Positions 1 to 8,200 of a stretch of DNA of 56,344 bases are shown here, one piece after another (the first letter of the stretch is position 1; each line of letters begins with the position of its first letter). Below the pieces are notes generated by a model. The model was given only the letters and a program-made list of their open reading frames with translations, made no database searches and was not told the origin of the DNA. The stretch comes from Planctomycetota bacterium (GTDB taxonomy: Bacteria > Planctomycetota > UBA8108 > UBA1146 > JAJFFE01). The DNA lies in the NCBI GenBank assembly GCA_021776775.1, contig JAJFFE010000235.1, forward strand, positions 1 through 56,344, read 5' to 3'. Position numbers and translations under genes: made by a program.

Positions 1-1
1 C

Positions 2-469
2 TTGAACTCAGACTCGACGTTGGCAACCGCCCGTCAAACGAAGTCCGACGAACGGTTCGACGAGTTGCAAGCCGCCGCGGAAGCAGAGCCGAGCGCAGCG
101 CGCCGCAAGAGGAAGCTATCGACCAAGTCGACCCGCGCCCGACGCCGCACCGCCGACGCAGAGGCCAAGAAGACCCCCGAGGTCCGCGCCGCGTGGGCCG
201 CCGCGGAAGCAGACATCTTGTTGACCTACCTCGACAGCCTGTCGGTCGACCTACAACGGATCACGGAAGATATCGGCCCCGACGACATCGCCGCCATGAT
301 CGAGAACATTCGCAAGAAGTGCGAGAAGCGAGCCCCCGAACTGCACGCCGTCGGCCTCGAAGTGTGTGACCTGTTCTACGATTGCAAAACGCGGTTCAGC
401 TACACCTTGACCGCACCGAAACCAGAAGCGTTCGACGCCGTGCTGGAACGCTTTGGCAAAACGCTGTAG
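2..469 (+). CDS. Hypothetical protein, basic/Ala-rich N-terminus (5' end uncertain)
   Basis: No family is recognised. The first available start is a TTG at base 2, so the real start may lie outside the window. The N-terminal third is rich in Ala, Arg and Lys, with a strongly basic stretch (RRKRKLSTKSTRARRR, about residues 34-49). The rest looks helical and acidic, with scattered Cys residues (KKCEKR, VCDLFYDC). No signal peptide or membrane segment is visible. A nucleic-acid-associated role would fit the basic tail but is only a guess. It runs convergently with the DUF2071 gene, 94 nt away, and has no visible partner. Confidence 0.5.
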   Translation: MNSDSTLATARQTKSDERFDELQAAAEAEPSAARRKRKLSTKSTRARRRTADAEAKKTPEVRAAWAAAEADILLTYLDSLSVDLQRITEDIGPDDIAAMIENIRKKCEKRAPELHAVGLEVCDLFYDCKTRFSYTLTAPKPEAFDAVLERFGKTL

Positions 470-563
470 TGAGAACAGCGATCCTTCGGGAGCTACAGGA
501 GTCAATCTGCAGCCGCGTCGACGGAGACGCCCCGGAACAGGAGATGCTCACGCGAGACAAACG

Positions 564-1292
564 CTAACGACAACGAAGTTCGTCTCGTCCGTGCCACTCA
601 TGCTGAATGTCGCGCATCAATAGCGCGCAATCGAACGTGACCGAGCCGGCTGGGAACAATGCCTCGTCTTCGAAGTAGCTCGATTCAACGCGATCAACGG
701 CCAAGGGATCGACGTGCCATTCGTCACAGAGCAACTCCAGACCATCGTAGCGGCCGCTGTCTCGCGTTGCGGAATATCCTAGCGACCCCGCCTCGAAGAA
801 TGCCGACGCCGCCGCGACCGAAGGAAACACGGATGACTCCGCAAGGTCATCCGCGACCCGCCCCGAAACACAGACGTGAACTTCACGGTCGTCACTGCGA
901 AGCTCGACGGAGAAGCACTCGTCCGACTCACGAACCGAGAACGTAGCGTGGTGATGAACGCCGGGAAAGATCGTCCCACCCGCGAGCGTATTGAGTCTAG
1001 AGTTCGTGTCGCGACGGGGAATGTAGACACCCTCTCTTGCGCAACCATCTTCGTCGTCCCATTCGACCGCGATTCGGTGCGCTGCGTTCTCCGATCGAAT
1101 CCCACAGGGCAAAGGGAAGAATCGAGGGCGGACCTTCTCGAGCCGAATGAGGCAGATACCGCCAATCGCGTAACCCTCCATGAGTTTCGGCCGAAACGGC
1201 GGCGGAAGAGCACGGGCCATCGCGTCGGCGTCAACGCGAAAGTTCACGAGAATGCGCCGATCAATCAGCCCTCGGACTATTGGGATTCGCAT
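564..1292 (-). CDS. DUF2071 (YqjF-like) family protein
   Basis: 242 residues, the normal length for DUF2071, a family with an acetoacetate-decarboxylase-like beta-barrel whose reaction is not established. Seen: the N-terminal family pattern RILVNFRVDADAMARALP followed by GYAIGGICLIRL, then a run of beta-strand-like segments (GVYIPRRDTNSRL, HHATFSVRESDE) and a C-terminal part with SYFEDEALFPAG. No signal peptide, so probably cytoplasmic. The ATG at 1292 has no clear Shine-Dalgarno. The gene is alone on its strand, convergent with the preceding hypothetical gene. Family assignment is good; function is unknown. Confidence 0.75.
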   Translation of the reverse strand: MRIPIVRGLIDRRILVNFRVDADAMARALPPPFRPKLMEGYAIGGICLIRLEKVRPRFFPLPCGIRSENAAHRIAVEWDDEDGCAREGVYIPRRDTNSRLNTLAGGTIFPGVHHHATFSVRESDECFSVELRSDDREVHVCVSGRVADDLAESSVFPSVAAASAFFEAGSLGYSATRDSGRYDGLELLCDEWHVDPLAVDRVESSYFEDEALFPAGSVTFDCALLMRDIQHEWHGRDELRCR

Positions 1293-1548
1293 TTCGTCGT
1301 CTCTGCCGCTCTGGCCCGATCGAACCCAATCGGACTTCTCACATGATCAGCTGCACTGGCGAAAAAGCCAATTCTACGTTCGAAGCTTCCCCGGCGATAT
1401 GGACGAGAAGCGACGATCGACAGAAGGTCAGCCCCACGGATGCCTGACGACTCCATGTCCCGCGACCGGGAAAAGTCATTTACTCCGCAACGCTCGTGAG
1501 CCTCTCATCGCTTGCTGAAGTCTCTGGCCGCATGAAAAGACCATTACG

Positions 1549-1731
1549 TTGGATCTGTACAACGAACTCCGCCTACTCGTCGAAGCGTTCCACGAACGTG
1601 GTATCGACTACGCACTGTGCGGTGGCGTGGCTCTCGCGATCCACGGACATCCTCGGTTCACCAAGGACATCGACGTCGTCGTTCAAATGGAATCGTTGAT
1701 CGCGGCGCGCGAGTGCCTCATGGCGCTGTAG
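1549..1731 (+). pseudogene. Truncated nucleotidyltransferase (AbiEii/MNT-like) N-terminal fragment
   Basis: A 60-codon reading frame beginning at TTG carries the start of a minimal nucleotidyltransferase fold: helix NELRLLVEAFHERGIDYALC, then GGVALAIHGHPRFTKDIDVVV. GG-x-A and DIDVVV are the glycine-rich turn and metal-binding Asp pair of the Pol-beta fold. Reading stops after about 60 residues, whereas family members are usually 150-300, so the C-terminal part is lost. The stop is followed directly by AGCCCGGACTA, a short sequence also found inside intergenic hairpins at 43.82 and 51.66 kb. The complete relative at 50724 shares the GG...DIDV core. Most likely a decayed remnant. Confidence 0.6.
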
Positions 1732-1801
1732 CCCGGACTATTCAGGCTGGTCGGATTGCCGGGGGTTCGGTACGTTCCTCCGCAACCGAAGGAGCCCCGC
1801 G

Positions 1802-2335
1802 ATGATCGACAGTGCTGAGTTCTACACCCCGCCTAGCCGTGACCACTACTTCATGGGCATCGCCATGGCCGTTCGAGAGCGTGCGAATTGCCGGGGTCGT
1901 CGGGTCGGCGCGGTCGCCGTGCTCCAGAACCGCATCATCTCGACCGGATACAACGGTACTCCCTACGAGATGAAGAACTGCTTGGACGGTGGGTGCCGTC
2001 GGTGTGCGAACCCGGAGCAGTTCGCTTCGGGAACGGGGTACGACCTCTGTATCTGCGTGCACGCTGAGCAGAACGCGCTGCTGGCGGCGGCTCGATTCGG
2101 GATCGGTCTCGACGGCAGTACTATCTATTCGACCCTTCGCCCCTGCTTTGGTTGCTCCAAGGAAATGCTGCAAGCGAAGGTGCGGAAGGTCTGCTATCTG
2201 CACGACTGGTCGCACCCGGACGCGCAGATCCACGAAGAGTACACGTTGATCCAGAGCCAGTTCCCTGACGGTATCGAGCTGATCGAGATGGACGACCCCC
2301 GCGCCCCTTGGGCCAACGGCAAGAGTCGCGTCTGA
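1802..2335 (+). CDS. dCMP deaminase / ComEB-like cytidine deaminase-family protein
   Basis: 177 residues, typical for deoxycytidylate deaminases, which convert dCMP to dUMP for thymidylate synthesis. The zinc site is plain: HAEQNALL (His87 ligand, Glu89 catalytic) and PCFGCSKEM (Cys115, Cys118). An extra Cys cluster (Cys60, Cys65, Cys68, Cys83/85) resembles the second, structural zinc site of T4-type dCMP deaminases. The YNGTPYEMKNC segment is the usual substrate loop. The start is supported by AAGGAG seven nt upstream of the ATG. Single gene, followed 27 nt later by a strong hairpin, so probably transcribed alone. The precise substrate (dCMP versus a modified nucleotide) cannot be fixed from sequence. 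Confidence 0.85.
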   Translation: MIDSAEFYTPPSRDHYFMGIAMAVRERANCRGRRVGAVAVLQNRIISTGYNGTPYEMKNCLDGGCRRCANPEQFASGTGYDLCICVHAEQNALLAAARFGIGLDGSTIYSTLRPCFGCSKEMLQAKVRKVCYLHDWSHPDAQIHEEYTLIQSQFPDGIELIEMDDPRAPWANGKSRV

Positions 2336-2361
2336 CTCACGATGCGTTGAAATCATCGCGA

Positions 2362-2386
2362 CTCGCGGGTACTTAGTACCTGCGAG
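2362..2386 (+). terminator. Hairpin terminator behind the dCMP deaminase
   Basis: Perfect 11-bp stem (CTCGCGGGTAC / GTACCTGCGAG, one G-U pair) with a 3-nt TTA loop, 27 nt after the deaminase stop. There is no U-tract, so termination efficiency is uncertain. Confidence 0.5.
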
Positions 2387-2529
2387 CGCCGCCCCGCCCG
2401 CTCGTTCTTGCCCGCCAAAGATCGACCGCCCCGCCAACGGTGTTGTGAACACTTCGTGTGTTCGCGCAATCGTGTTTGCTGGCTCACTCGCTGATCCATA
2501 GCGCTTGCTAATCCAACGGGGCAATTCCA

Positions 2530-5472
2530 TTGCGCATCGAGCGTTTCCAAATCCGGTCTACGAGCACGGGTCGTGTCTTCGATAGCGGAGAGCGCCCGCT
2601 CGGCCGTCTGGTTCTCATCCACGGCGGCGGCGAGCCGGGCGAAGCGATTGCGTCCGAGTTCCTCGGCTCGTTGATGCTCGGAGTCGTCGAAGCGGCGACG
2701 GGGCAGCCGAACCGCGCGGCCCCGCCTCGCTCACCCCACGTTGCCAACCCGCGCCCCACTCGCGCGGGCAGGATTGAACTTCGCACGACCTCCGGCGAAG
2801 CGCTCGAAGTCTCGCGATCCGAATCCGGAGCGGTGGTCACTCCCAACGGCAGAACGCCAACGATTACGGACCCCCACGCCTTCCGTCTCATCTTCGCTCC
2901 GCACGATGAAGCCCAAGCCCCGTGGACGCTCGATAACTGGGACCGGTTTGGCCGACAAGCCACGACCGGCGTGGAAGAGGCCGCGCGCGCGGAACTCGCG
3001 CAACGACAACTAGTCACCGCGCAAGCTATCGGGCCGATCCCTTTGGCCAACACGCGCCAATGCCTTCAAGAACTGGAAGCAAGGCGGGCGCACACTCGAC
3101 TGCAACGCAGCGCCACGCACGAAGGGCTCGGGCGGCTGGCCAAGCTGTGGCCACTTCACTACCAACTTCGATTGATCGATCAGTGGCGACGCGACGCCGG
3201 TCCCCTCGATGAACTCTTCGGCTTGCCGGTAGACCCCGCGGCAAAGTTGACCGAACTCGAGCGTCGAGCGGGCGAACTCGAACTGGAAGTCTCTCGACTA
3301 CAGGCGGCGCGCGAACAAGCCCAAGCGGCGTCGCGGTCGTTGAGAGATGTCGACCGACGTCTGCTCGATCGTGCCGTGGAAGTCGACAACGCATTGCGAA
3401 CCGCGGTAACCGTGCGCAACTTCGAGCGCGACGATCGCGCGTTGGCCGCGGAGCAGGCGCGCTTGGTTCGTGCGCTCGCCGCGGTCGAACGCGCAACCTT
3501 CACAAGCCGCGTGGATCGGGGCTGGCTACGCTCCGTGAACCTGGACCTCCTCGGCCGCGAGTTGACCGAGCGCACTGCTGCCCGCGAAGCCGTAGCCGGG
3601 CTAGAGCGGGAACGAGTTCGACTACGCCACGCGCAACCCGACGAGCCGCCGGCGTTCCCGTTCGTCGCGGTCGTCCTCTACGCGTGCGGCGCCGGGGGAG
3701 CGGGACTCGCGCTCGACAACGGCAACCCGGCGCTGACTGCGGGCAGTGCCGGTCTGCTCGTGATCGCACTTCTGATCACCGCCGGTTGGAAGGGGCGAGG
3801 CCGCGCGTCTCAGGAGCAGTTGGACGCGCACAACGCCCGTATGGACGCGCTTTCCGAAGATCTAGCTCGCGCACGAAACGCCGCAGAAGGCCGATTCCAA
3901 GCGGTGGAGCGCACCATGGCCGGCGCGAAAGCGCGAAGAGAACTCAGCGATCACTACCCGACGCTCCTCTTGTCCCGGCTTCAAGAGGGTCGCGCGACGC
4001 TGGCTGAACTCCGCCGCGTTACGCAATCTCGATCCCGGCTCGAACGTCGTATCGCGGCTGGTCGCGATCTGCTGGCGCACGTGTGGTCTGCGGTGTTCGT
4101 CCACCTCGCCCCCGCAACGTCGCTCGAAGAACGTGTGTGGACACTCCGAGACGGAATGTCCGAAGCGATGCGACGAAGTGGAATCGCGACTCAAGCGATA
4201 GCCGAGGAGGAACGGCTAAGAGAGCTCTCGCAACCGATCGAACTTCGAGTCGTACACGTGCGTCACTCACTGAAAGTCTTGTCCGGGCGGCTGTCCGCCA
4301 TCGGCGCAGGCAACGCCGCGCTGGGTTGTCGAGAAGTGAGCGCTCGGTGGCAAAGTTTGAACGCTGCGCAGTGGCTGGAGTCGAAGGTTCGCGCAGCGAG
4401 CGCCGACCCTTGCGACGCCGAAGTAGAATTGCGAGAGCTCGCCCGCGGCTTCGAGACCATGGTCGATGCCGATGACTTGGTGATCGGTCTCAACGATCTT
4501 TCGTGCCAACTCGACAGCCAACTGATGGAACTCGAAGAGTCGATTCGCCGAACCCGCGCCGAACTCGAGCTGCAACAAGCGGCGGCCGTCGGTGACTCCG
4601 AGGGTCACTCGGACCAGGTAACGCGCGAGCTCGAGCGCCAACTCGTCGCGCTGGAACAACAACGAAACGACCTCGACGCGATCGACCACCTCATCGGTGA
4701 GGCGGATCGCAACTTCCTGGAGAACGAGCAACCGGCGATCGTCGAACGGGCCAATGACCACCTCGATCGCATTCGCGGCGCATCGAACGACGCTGCTCCG
4801 GCAATTCTCGCTGAAGACGGCACGCGATTTCGCATTCGTCGCACAGCTGTCGCCACAGAAGCCAACGCTTCGAACACTGACGACGGCGGGCCGGCCGTCT
4901 TGGCGCTGCGGCTGGCGTTGTCGGAACGGTTCGACGGAGAAACCGAACGCACCCCGATCTTTCTACGGCAGTCGTTCGCGGCGTGGCCCGAAGATCAGCG
5001 CCAACGCACGTGGGAGCTGCTCCGCGAGTACAGTGTGACTCGGCAAGTGTTCGTGTTCGCGGAACGACCCGATTGGTTCGGATTGGAAGCCGACGAGCCA
5101 CGTAGTGATCGATCCATTTCGATTCGCTGCGAAGGCCACGTTCCCGCTCCCAGGTTCACGGGGTTGCGTGAAGCGTTCGCGCGGCGGTTCGGCGATGTCG
5201 CAGGGCGGGTCCGAACCCTGCTCGATCGACCAGCGCCAGAAGTACCGAACCTGCCTGGCGGGCACGAAGCCAGCCGCGGCGTGGCGACGGCGCGACGCAT
5301 CATCGACCGCGTGTTCGGTCGAGACCGAATCGATGTCAGCGCAGCTCCGCCGGTCGATTCGCACGTGACGCCAAACGCGACCCCGAACGCCGAAACGACC
5401 GGAGATCCGTCACATGCCGACGGCTCAGGACGCCAGCCCGAGGCAGAATCCCGCGAGGAGCACCTCGCGTAG
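2530..5472 (+). CDS. Large coiled-coil/TM protein resembling a YhaN-type ATPase with degenerate ATP site
   Basis: 980 residues with the layout of YhaN-like (SMC/Rad50-related) ATPases: an N-terminal half-domain, long Arg/Glu/Ala-rich coiled coils (about 165-370 and 425-760), a central pair of hydrophobic segments (about 376-422: FPFVAVVLYACGAG and AGLLVIALLITAGW), and a C-terminal half-domain. The P-loop position reads LVLIHGGGEPGEAIAS (27-42) instead of GxxxxGKS/T. The Walker B region reads PIFLRQSFAAWPEDQ rather than LDDPF...D. Only the helix VLALRLALSERF recalls the ABC signature region. So it is probably membrane-associated and unable to bind or hydrolyse ATP normally. The TTG start has only a weak ribosome site. 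Alternative: an unrelated coiled-coil envelope protein. Confidence 0.55.
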   Translation: MRIERFQIRSTSTGRVFDSGERPLGRLVLIHGGGEPGEAIASEFLGSLMLGVVEAATGQPNRAAPPRSPHVANPRPTRAGRIELRTTSGEALEVSRSESGAVVTPNGRTPTITDPHAFRLIFAPHDEAQAPWTLDNWDRFGRQATTGVEEAARAELAQRQLVTAQAIGPIPLANTRQCLQELEARRAHTRLQRSATHEGLGRLAKLWPLHYQLRLIDQWRRDAGPLDELFGLPVDPAAKLTELERRAGELELEVSRLQAAREQAQAASRSLRDVDRRLLDRAVEVDNALRTAVTVRNFERDDRALAAEQARLVRALAAVERATFTSRVDRGWLRSVNLDLLGRELTERTAAREAVAGLERERVRLRHAQPDEPPAFPFVAVVLYACGAGGAGLALDNGNPALTAGSAGLLVIALLITAGWKGRGRASQEQLDAHNARMDALSEDLARARNAAEGRFQAVERTMAGAKARRELSDHYPTLLLSRLQEGRATLAELRRVTQSRSRLERRIAAGRDLLAHVWSAVFVHLAPATSLEERVWTLRDGMSEAMRRSGIATQAIAEEERLRELSQPIELRVVHVRHSLKVLSGRLSAIGAGNAALGCREVSARWQSLNAAQWLESKVRAASADPCDAEVELRELARGFETMVDADDLVIGLNDLSCQLDSQLMELEESIRRTRAELELQQAAAVGDSEGHSDQVTRELERQLVALEQQRNDLDAIDHLIGEADRNFLENEQPAIVERANDHLDRIRGASNDAAPAILAEDGTRFRIRRTAVATEANASNTDDGGPAVLALRLALSERFDGETERTPIFLRQSFAAWPEDQRQRTWELLREYSVTRQVFVFAERPDWFGLEADEPRSDRSISIRCEGHVPAPRFTGLREAFARRFGDVAGRVRTLLDRPAPEVPNLPGGHEASRGVATARRIIDRVFGRDRIDVSAAPPVDSHVTPNATPNAETTGDPSHADGSGRQPEAESREEHLA

Positions 5473-5557
5473 GGACTCTCGGGAAGACCGTTTCGCTCGG
5501 TGTCGAAGTGGGTACCATCGCGAAATCACCACCAGCCAACATTCGAGGAGAATCGAG

Positions 5558-6658
5558 ATGAGATCCGTTCGCGCCATCGTTGCCATCGCGCTGCTTGCGG
5601 CCGCCACGCCGGCCGTGGCGCAAACCTGTCCCCCGGCCGAATTCGGAACCGCGGGGTTCTGGGTCTCGAGCTACGGAACCGACGAGGTCTTTCGCTTCGA
5701 CGCCCACGGCACGTTTCTCGACAGTTTCTCGCACACGAATCTCGACGGTCCCCGAAGCTTGACGGTCAACGCGACTGGAGAGATCTACGCGGCGTCGCAA
5801 CTGTCCGATGAGATCCACGTCTTCGACGCCGCCGGCACCCTGTTGCGATCCTTCTCCAGTCCGGGTCTCAACGGTCCGACCGGAGCGGCCATGAGCCCGA
5901 CCGGTGACTACTACGTCTGCTCGTTCGACACGGACGAAGTGATCCGCTTCAGCGCGAGCGAGACGGTCGTCGATACGTACACGTCGACAGGATTGAACGG
6001 TCCGAACTGTATCGTGTTCTTGCCGAGCGGTGAGTTCTTGGTCACGGGGCAGTTCTCCAACGACGTGCACCGCTTCGACGCTGACGGTAACTCGCTCGGC
6101 AACTTCCCGACCGGACAGTCGAGTGTCATGGGGGCGGCGCTCGATCTCGAAGGCCGGGTCCTCATCGCGGCGGGTGCGTCCAACGATATCGGGGTCTTCG
6201 ATTGTTCGGGAGTTGAACTCGACATGTGGAGCGTGCCCGGCGGGCCGCAATCCATCGCCATTCGTGAAGACGGCGCGATCTTCGTCACCACATTCTTCTC
6301 GGACGAAGTTCTTCAGCTATCGAGCGATGGGGTCGTCGACTCTTCGTGGAACGGCGGCAATCAACTACGCGGCATCGAGTTCTTGCCCGCGCCGCTTCCG
6401 ATGTTTGAACGCGGCGACATGAACCGTGACGGAACGGTCGACGTCTCCGACGCCATCGGCGCCCTGTCGTACCTGTTCACCGCGGGCGAGGCGGCGTGCC
6501 ACGACGCGATGGATATCAATGACGACGGTGGTCTCGATATCGCCGACCCGATTGGCCTACTCGGCTACCTGTTCCAAGCGGGCGCGCCGCCGGCGGCCCC
6601 ATTCGGCAGCGTCGGGTCAGATCCGACCCCCGACACGCTTTGGTGTCTCGACGACTAG
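5558..6658 (+). CDS. Secreted beta-propeller protein with C-terminal dockerin-like module
   Basis: 366 residues from the ATG preceded by GAGGAG with a 7-nt spacer; the frame is open further upstream but without support. Signal peptide: RSVRAIVAIALLAAA then a cut near AVAQ|T. The middle consists of about six repeats of the NHL/SMP-30-like type (FRFDAHGTFLDSF, HVFDAAGTLLRSF, IRFSASETVVDTY, HRFDADGNSLGNF), forming a probable beta-propeller. The end carries two Ca-binding loops, DMNRDGTVD and DINDDGGLD, each followed by LSYLF/LGYLF-type helices and then a PPAAPFG tail. This is the dockerin-type module common in planctomycete-like secreted proteins and shared with the 43955 gene. A foldback element starts 2 nt after the stop. 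Confidence 0.8.
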   Translation: MRSVRAIVAIALLAAATPAVAQTCPPAEFGTAGFWVSSYGTDEVFRFDAHGTFLDSFSHTNLDGPRSLTVNATGEIYAASQLSDEIHVFDAAGTLLRSFSSPGLNGPTGAAMSPTGDYYVCSFDTDEVIRFSASETVVDTYTSTGLNGPNCIVFLPSGEFLVTGQFSNDVHRFDADGNSLGNFPTGQSSVMGAALDLEGRVLIAAGASNDIGVFDCSGVELDMWSVPGGPQSIAIREDGAIFVTTFFSDEVLQLSSDGVVDSSWNGGNQLRGIEFLPAPLPMFERGDMNRDGTVDVSDAIGALSYLFTAGEAACHDAMDINDDGGLDIADPIGLLGYLFQAGAPPAAPFGSVGSDPTPDTLWCLDD

Positions 6659-6659
6659 C

Positions 6660-6852
6660 CTAGAGGTGCGTATCACAAGTTCGCCCGATAACCGCCGGCC
6701 GCTTTCCGCTCTGGCGTTGTTGGCCTCCTGGAAGTGTTTCCGCTCGGCGCTGGCCCGTTCCTAGTTACCAATACGACGGCGTCGGCGCGCCTAGCCAGAG
6801 CGCAAAGCTACCCGCCGGATTATTCGGACGAACTTACGATACAGGACACTAG
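6660..6852. mobile_element. MITE-like foldback element, TA-bounded (IS630/Tc1-like ends)
   Basis: Two imperfect inverted arms, 6660-6714 and 6794-6852, starting CTAG and ending CTAG. When the right arm is reverse-complemented, both arms read CTAG...GTATC..AAGTTCG.CCGA.TAA.CCG.CGG...GCTTT.CGCTCTGGC. The right end (AACTTACGATACAGGACACTAG) matches the right end of the element at 53572-53737 at 20 of 22 positions (AACTTCCGATCCAGGACACTAG). It holds no gene. Its position directly behind the stop at 6658 suggests it may also act as a transcriptional stop for the convergent genes. Confidence 0.6.
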
Positions 6853-6863
6853 CTCCCGAGCAA

Positions 6864-8111
6864 TCACCGCTGACGTGCCGCCTCGAGCTTTTCGCGCAAC
6901 CGGTCTTCGGACGACTTGCTGAGCACGTTGTCGATGACCTTCGCCACCTGAGCGTCGGACTCCGCAGTGAGTGTTCGCTTTTCCAAGAACGCGCCGATCA
7001 CTTGCTCCTTGGACCCGGAAGAGATGATTCCGTCCGCGGTTTGCAAGATCTCCGCGTCGACACCGTTCGAAGGCGGCGCGTGCTCGATGAGCTTCACGAC
7101 GATGGCGCCTTGCGTGGAACTCGAAATGACCCCGCGGGCCCGCTTCGCAATAAGAATGGCAGACTCTTCATCGAGCGCGACCGTGCTGATGTAGGTTTCA
7201 TACAACGCACCCTGCGAAGTCGAAGAGATCACGGTTCCGAACGCTTCGATCAGTTCGAGTCGGTGTTTCGAAGGCAGCTTCGTGATGGCCGCGGTGAGAA
7301 CGTCCCGCTTCCCAGAGTCGGAGACAATCGCCCGAGCCAACCGCAGGAAGTGTTGCGCTTGCACGTCGTTCAGCGGCCGTGTGTCAAGGAGGCTGCGAAG
7401 TAGCTCGCTCTGTCCGGTCGACGAAACAACCTTGCCGATCAACTCCAGAATCTCGGTGGTAAGGTCCGCGTTCGCGGTCTCGACCGGCATTGCCCGCATC
7501 GCGAGTTCGCGCTTCTTCCCGTCTGAGATGATCTCTCCACCGAGCCCCACGACTCGAATGAGTAGCGCGTTATCGAGATCTTCGATTTCCACGATCCGGG
7601 AGAGATACACCCGGCGCAACGCGCCGGAGACGGTCTCGGTTGCGCCGACGAGCGCAGCGGGTCCACCATCGGCGAGGATCCGTTCTGCCCGCACCGTCGC
7701 TCCTAGCCCGACGGCTTCTACCAGCTCGGCGACGATCTCGCGTAACCACTGCTCTCCGGCCGTATCAAGTTCCCGCTTCTCGTCATCGATCCAGTACTCG
7801 ACGATCGGGACCCCGTTGGGCGCGGTGATCGATACGCGCCTTCGAGTCGGGGACTTCTCCTCGATCGAGAGCCGGCTCCCCGGAGTCATAGCGACAATGT
7901 CACGGTCATCGTCGGAAAGCTCGAATTGCCCGTCGACGTCCATCTCTCGCGCGAGCGATCCGCGGGCGACGGTCTCTCGATAGATGATCCCACCACCTTC
8001 GCGCGGGCTCGACATGGTCGACGAGTACGTCGACGACGAACTCGTCGATCCGTTCCAACTACACGCGACGAGCGCGGGCATACTGAGAAGCAGGATCGTT
8101 CGTGCGAGCAT
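6864..8111 (-). CDS. Lipoprotein with DUF4097-like/HEAT-like repeats (M56-tail-like)
   Basis: 415 residues from the ATG at 8111, preceded by GAGAGG; a longer frame to 8156 lacks support. LARTILLLSMPALVAC ends in a lipobox, so the mature protein should begin at Cys. Residues ~40-170 contain RDIVAMTPGSRLSIEE, the YWIDDEKRELD strand and EQWLREIVAELVEAVG, a pattern known from the soluble tails of BlaR1-type M56 proteins. The C-terminal ~200 residues repeat a 35-40-residue helix pair marked by Ser-rich turns (VVSSTGQSELL, IVSDSGKRDVL, VISSTSQGALY, VISSSTQGAIV, IISSGSKEQVI, VLSKSSEDRLR), HEAT-like and probably a protein-binding scaffold. No M56 protease or BlaI gene is nearby. It lies 89 nt behind the sulfatase on the same strand. 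Confidence 0.65.
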   Translation of the reverse strand: MLARTILLLSMPALVACSWNGSTSSSSTYSSTMSSPREGGGIIYRETVARGSLAREMDVDGQFELSDDDRDIVAMTPGSRLSIEEKSPTRRRVSITAPNGVPIVEYWIDDEKRELDTAGEQWLREIVAELVEAVGLGATVRAERILADGGPAALVGATETVSGALRRVYLSRIVEIEDLDNALLIRVVGLGGEIISDGKKRELAMRAMPVETANADLTTEILELIGKVVSSTGQSELLRSLLDTRPLNDVQAQHFLRLARAIVSDSGKRDVLTAAITKLPSKHRLELIEAFGTVISSTSQGALYETYISTVALDEESAILIAKRARGVISSSTQGAIVVKLIEHAPPSNGVDAEILQTADGIISSGSKEQVIGAFLEKRTLTAESDAQVAKVIDNVLSKSSEDRLREKLEAARQR

Positions 8112-8200
8112 GGTTTCGCCTCTCTCGGAGTCTGCAGAGCTCTGTTTCGTACACATGCGTCGTTACTACAACCGCAACCGAGCGCGGGATCAACTGTTGG

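Noticed and set aside
5336..6250. 304-codon open frame on the - strand
   Set aside because: Antisense across the propeller/dockerin gene, which has signal peptide, ribosome site and repeats; no support for the opposite strand.
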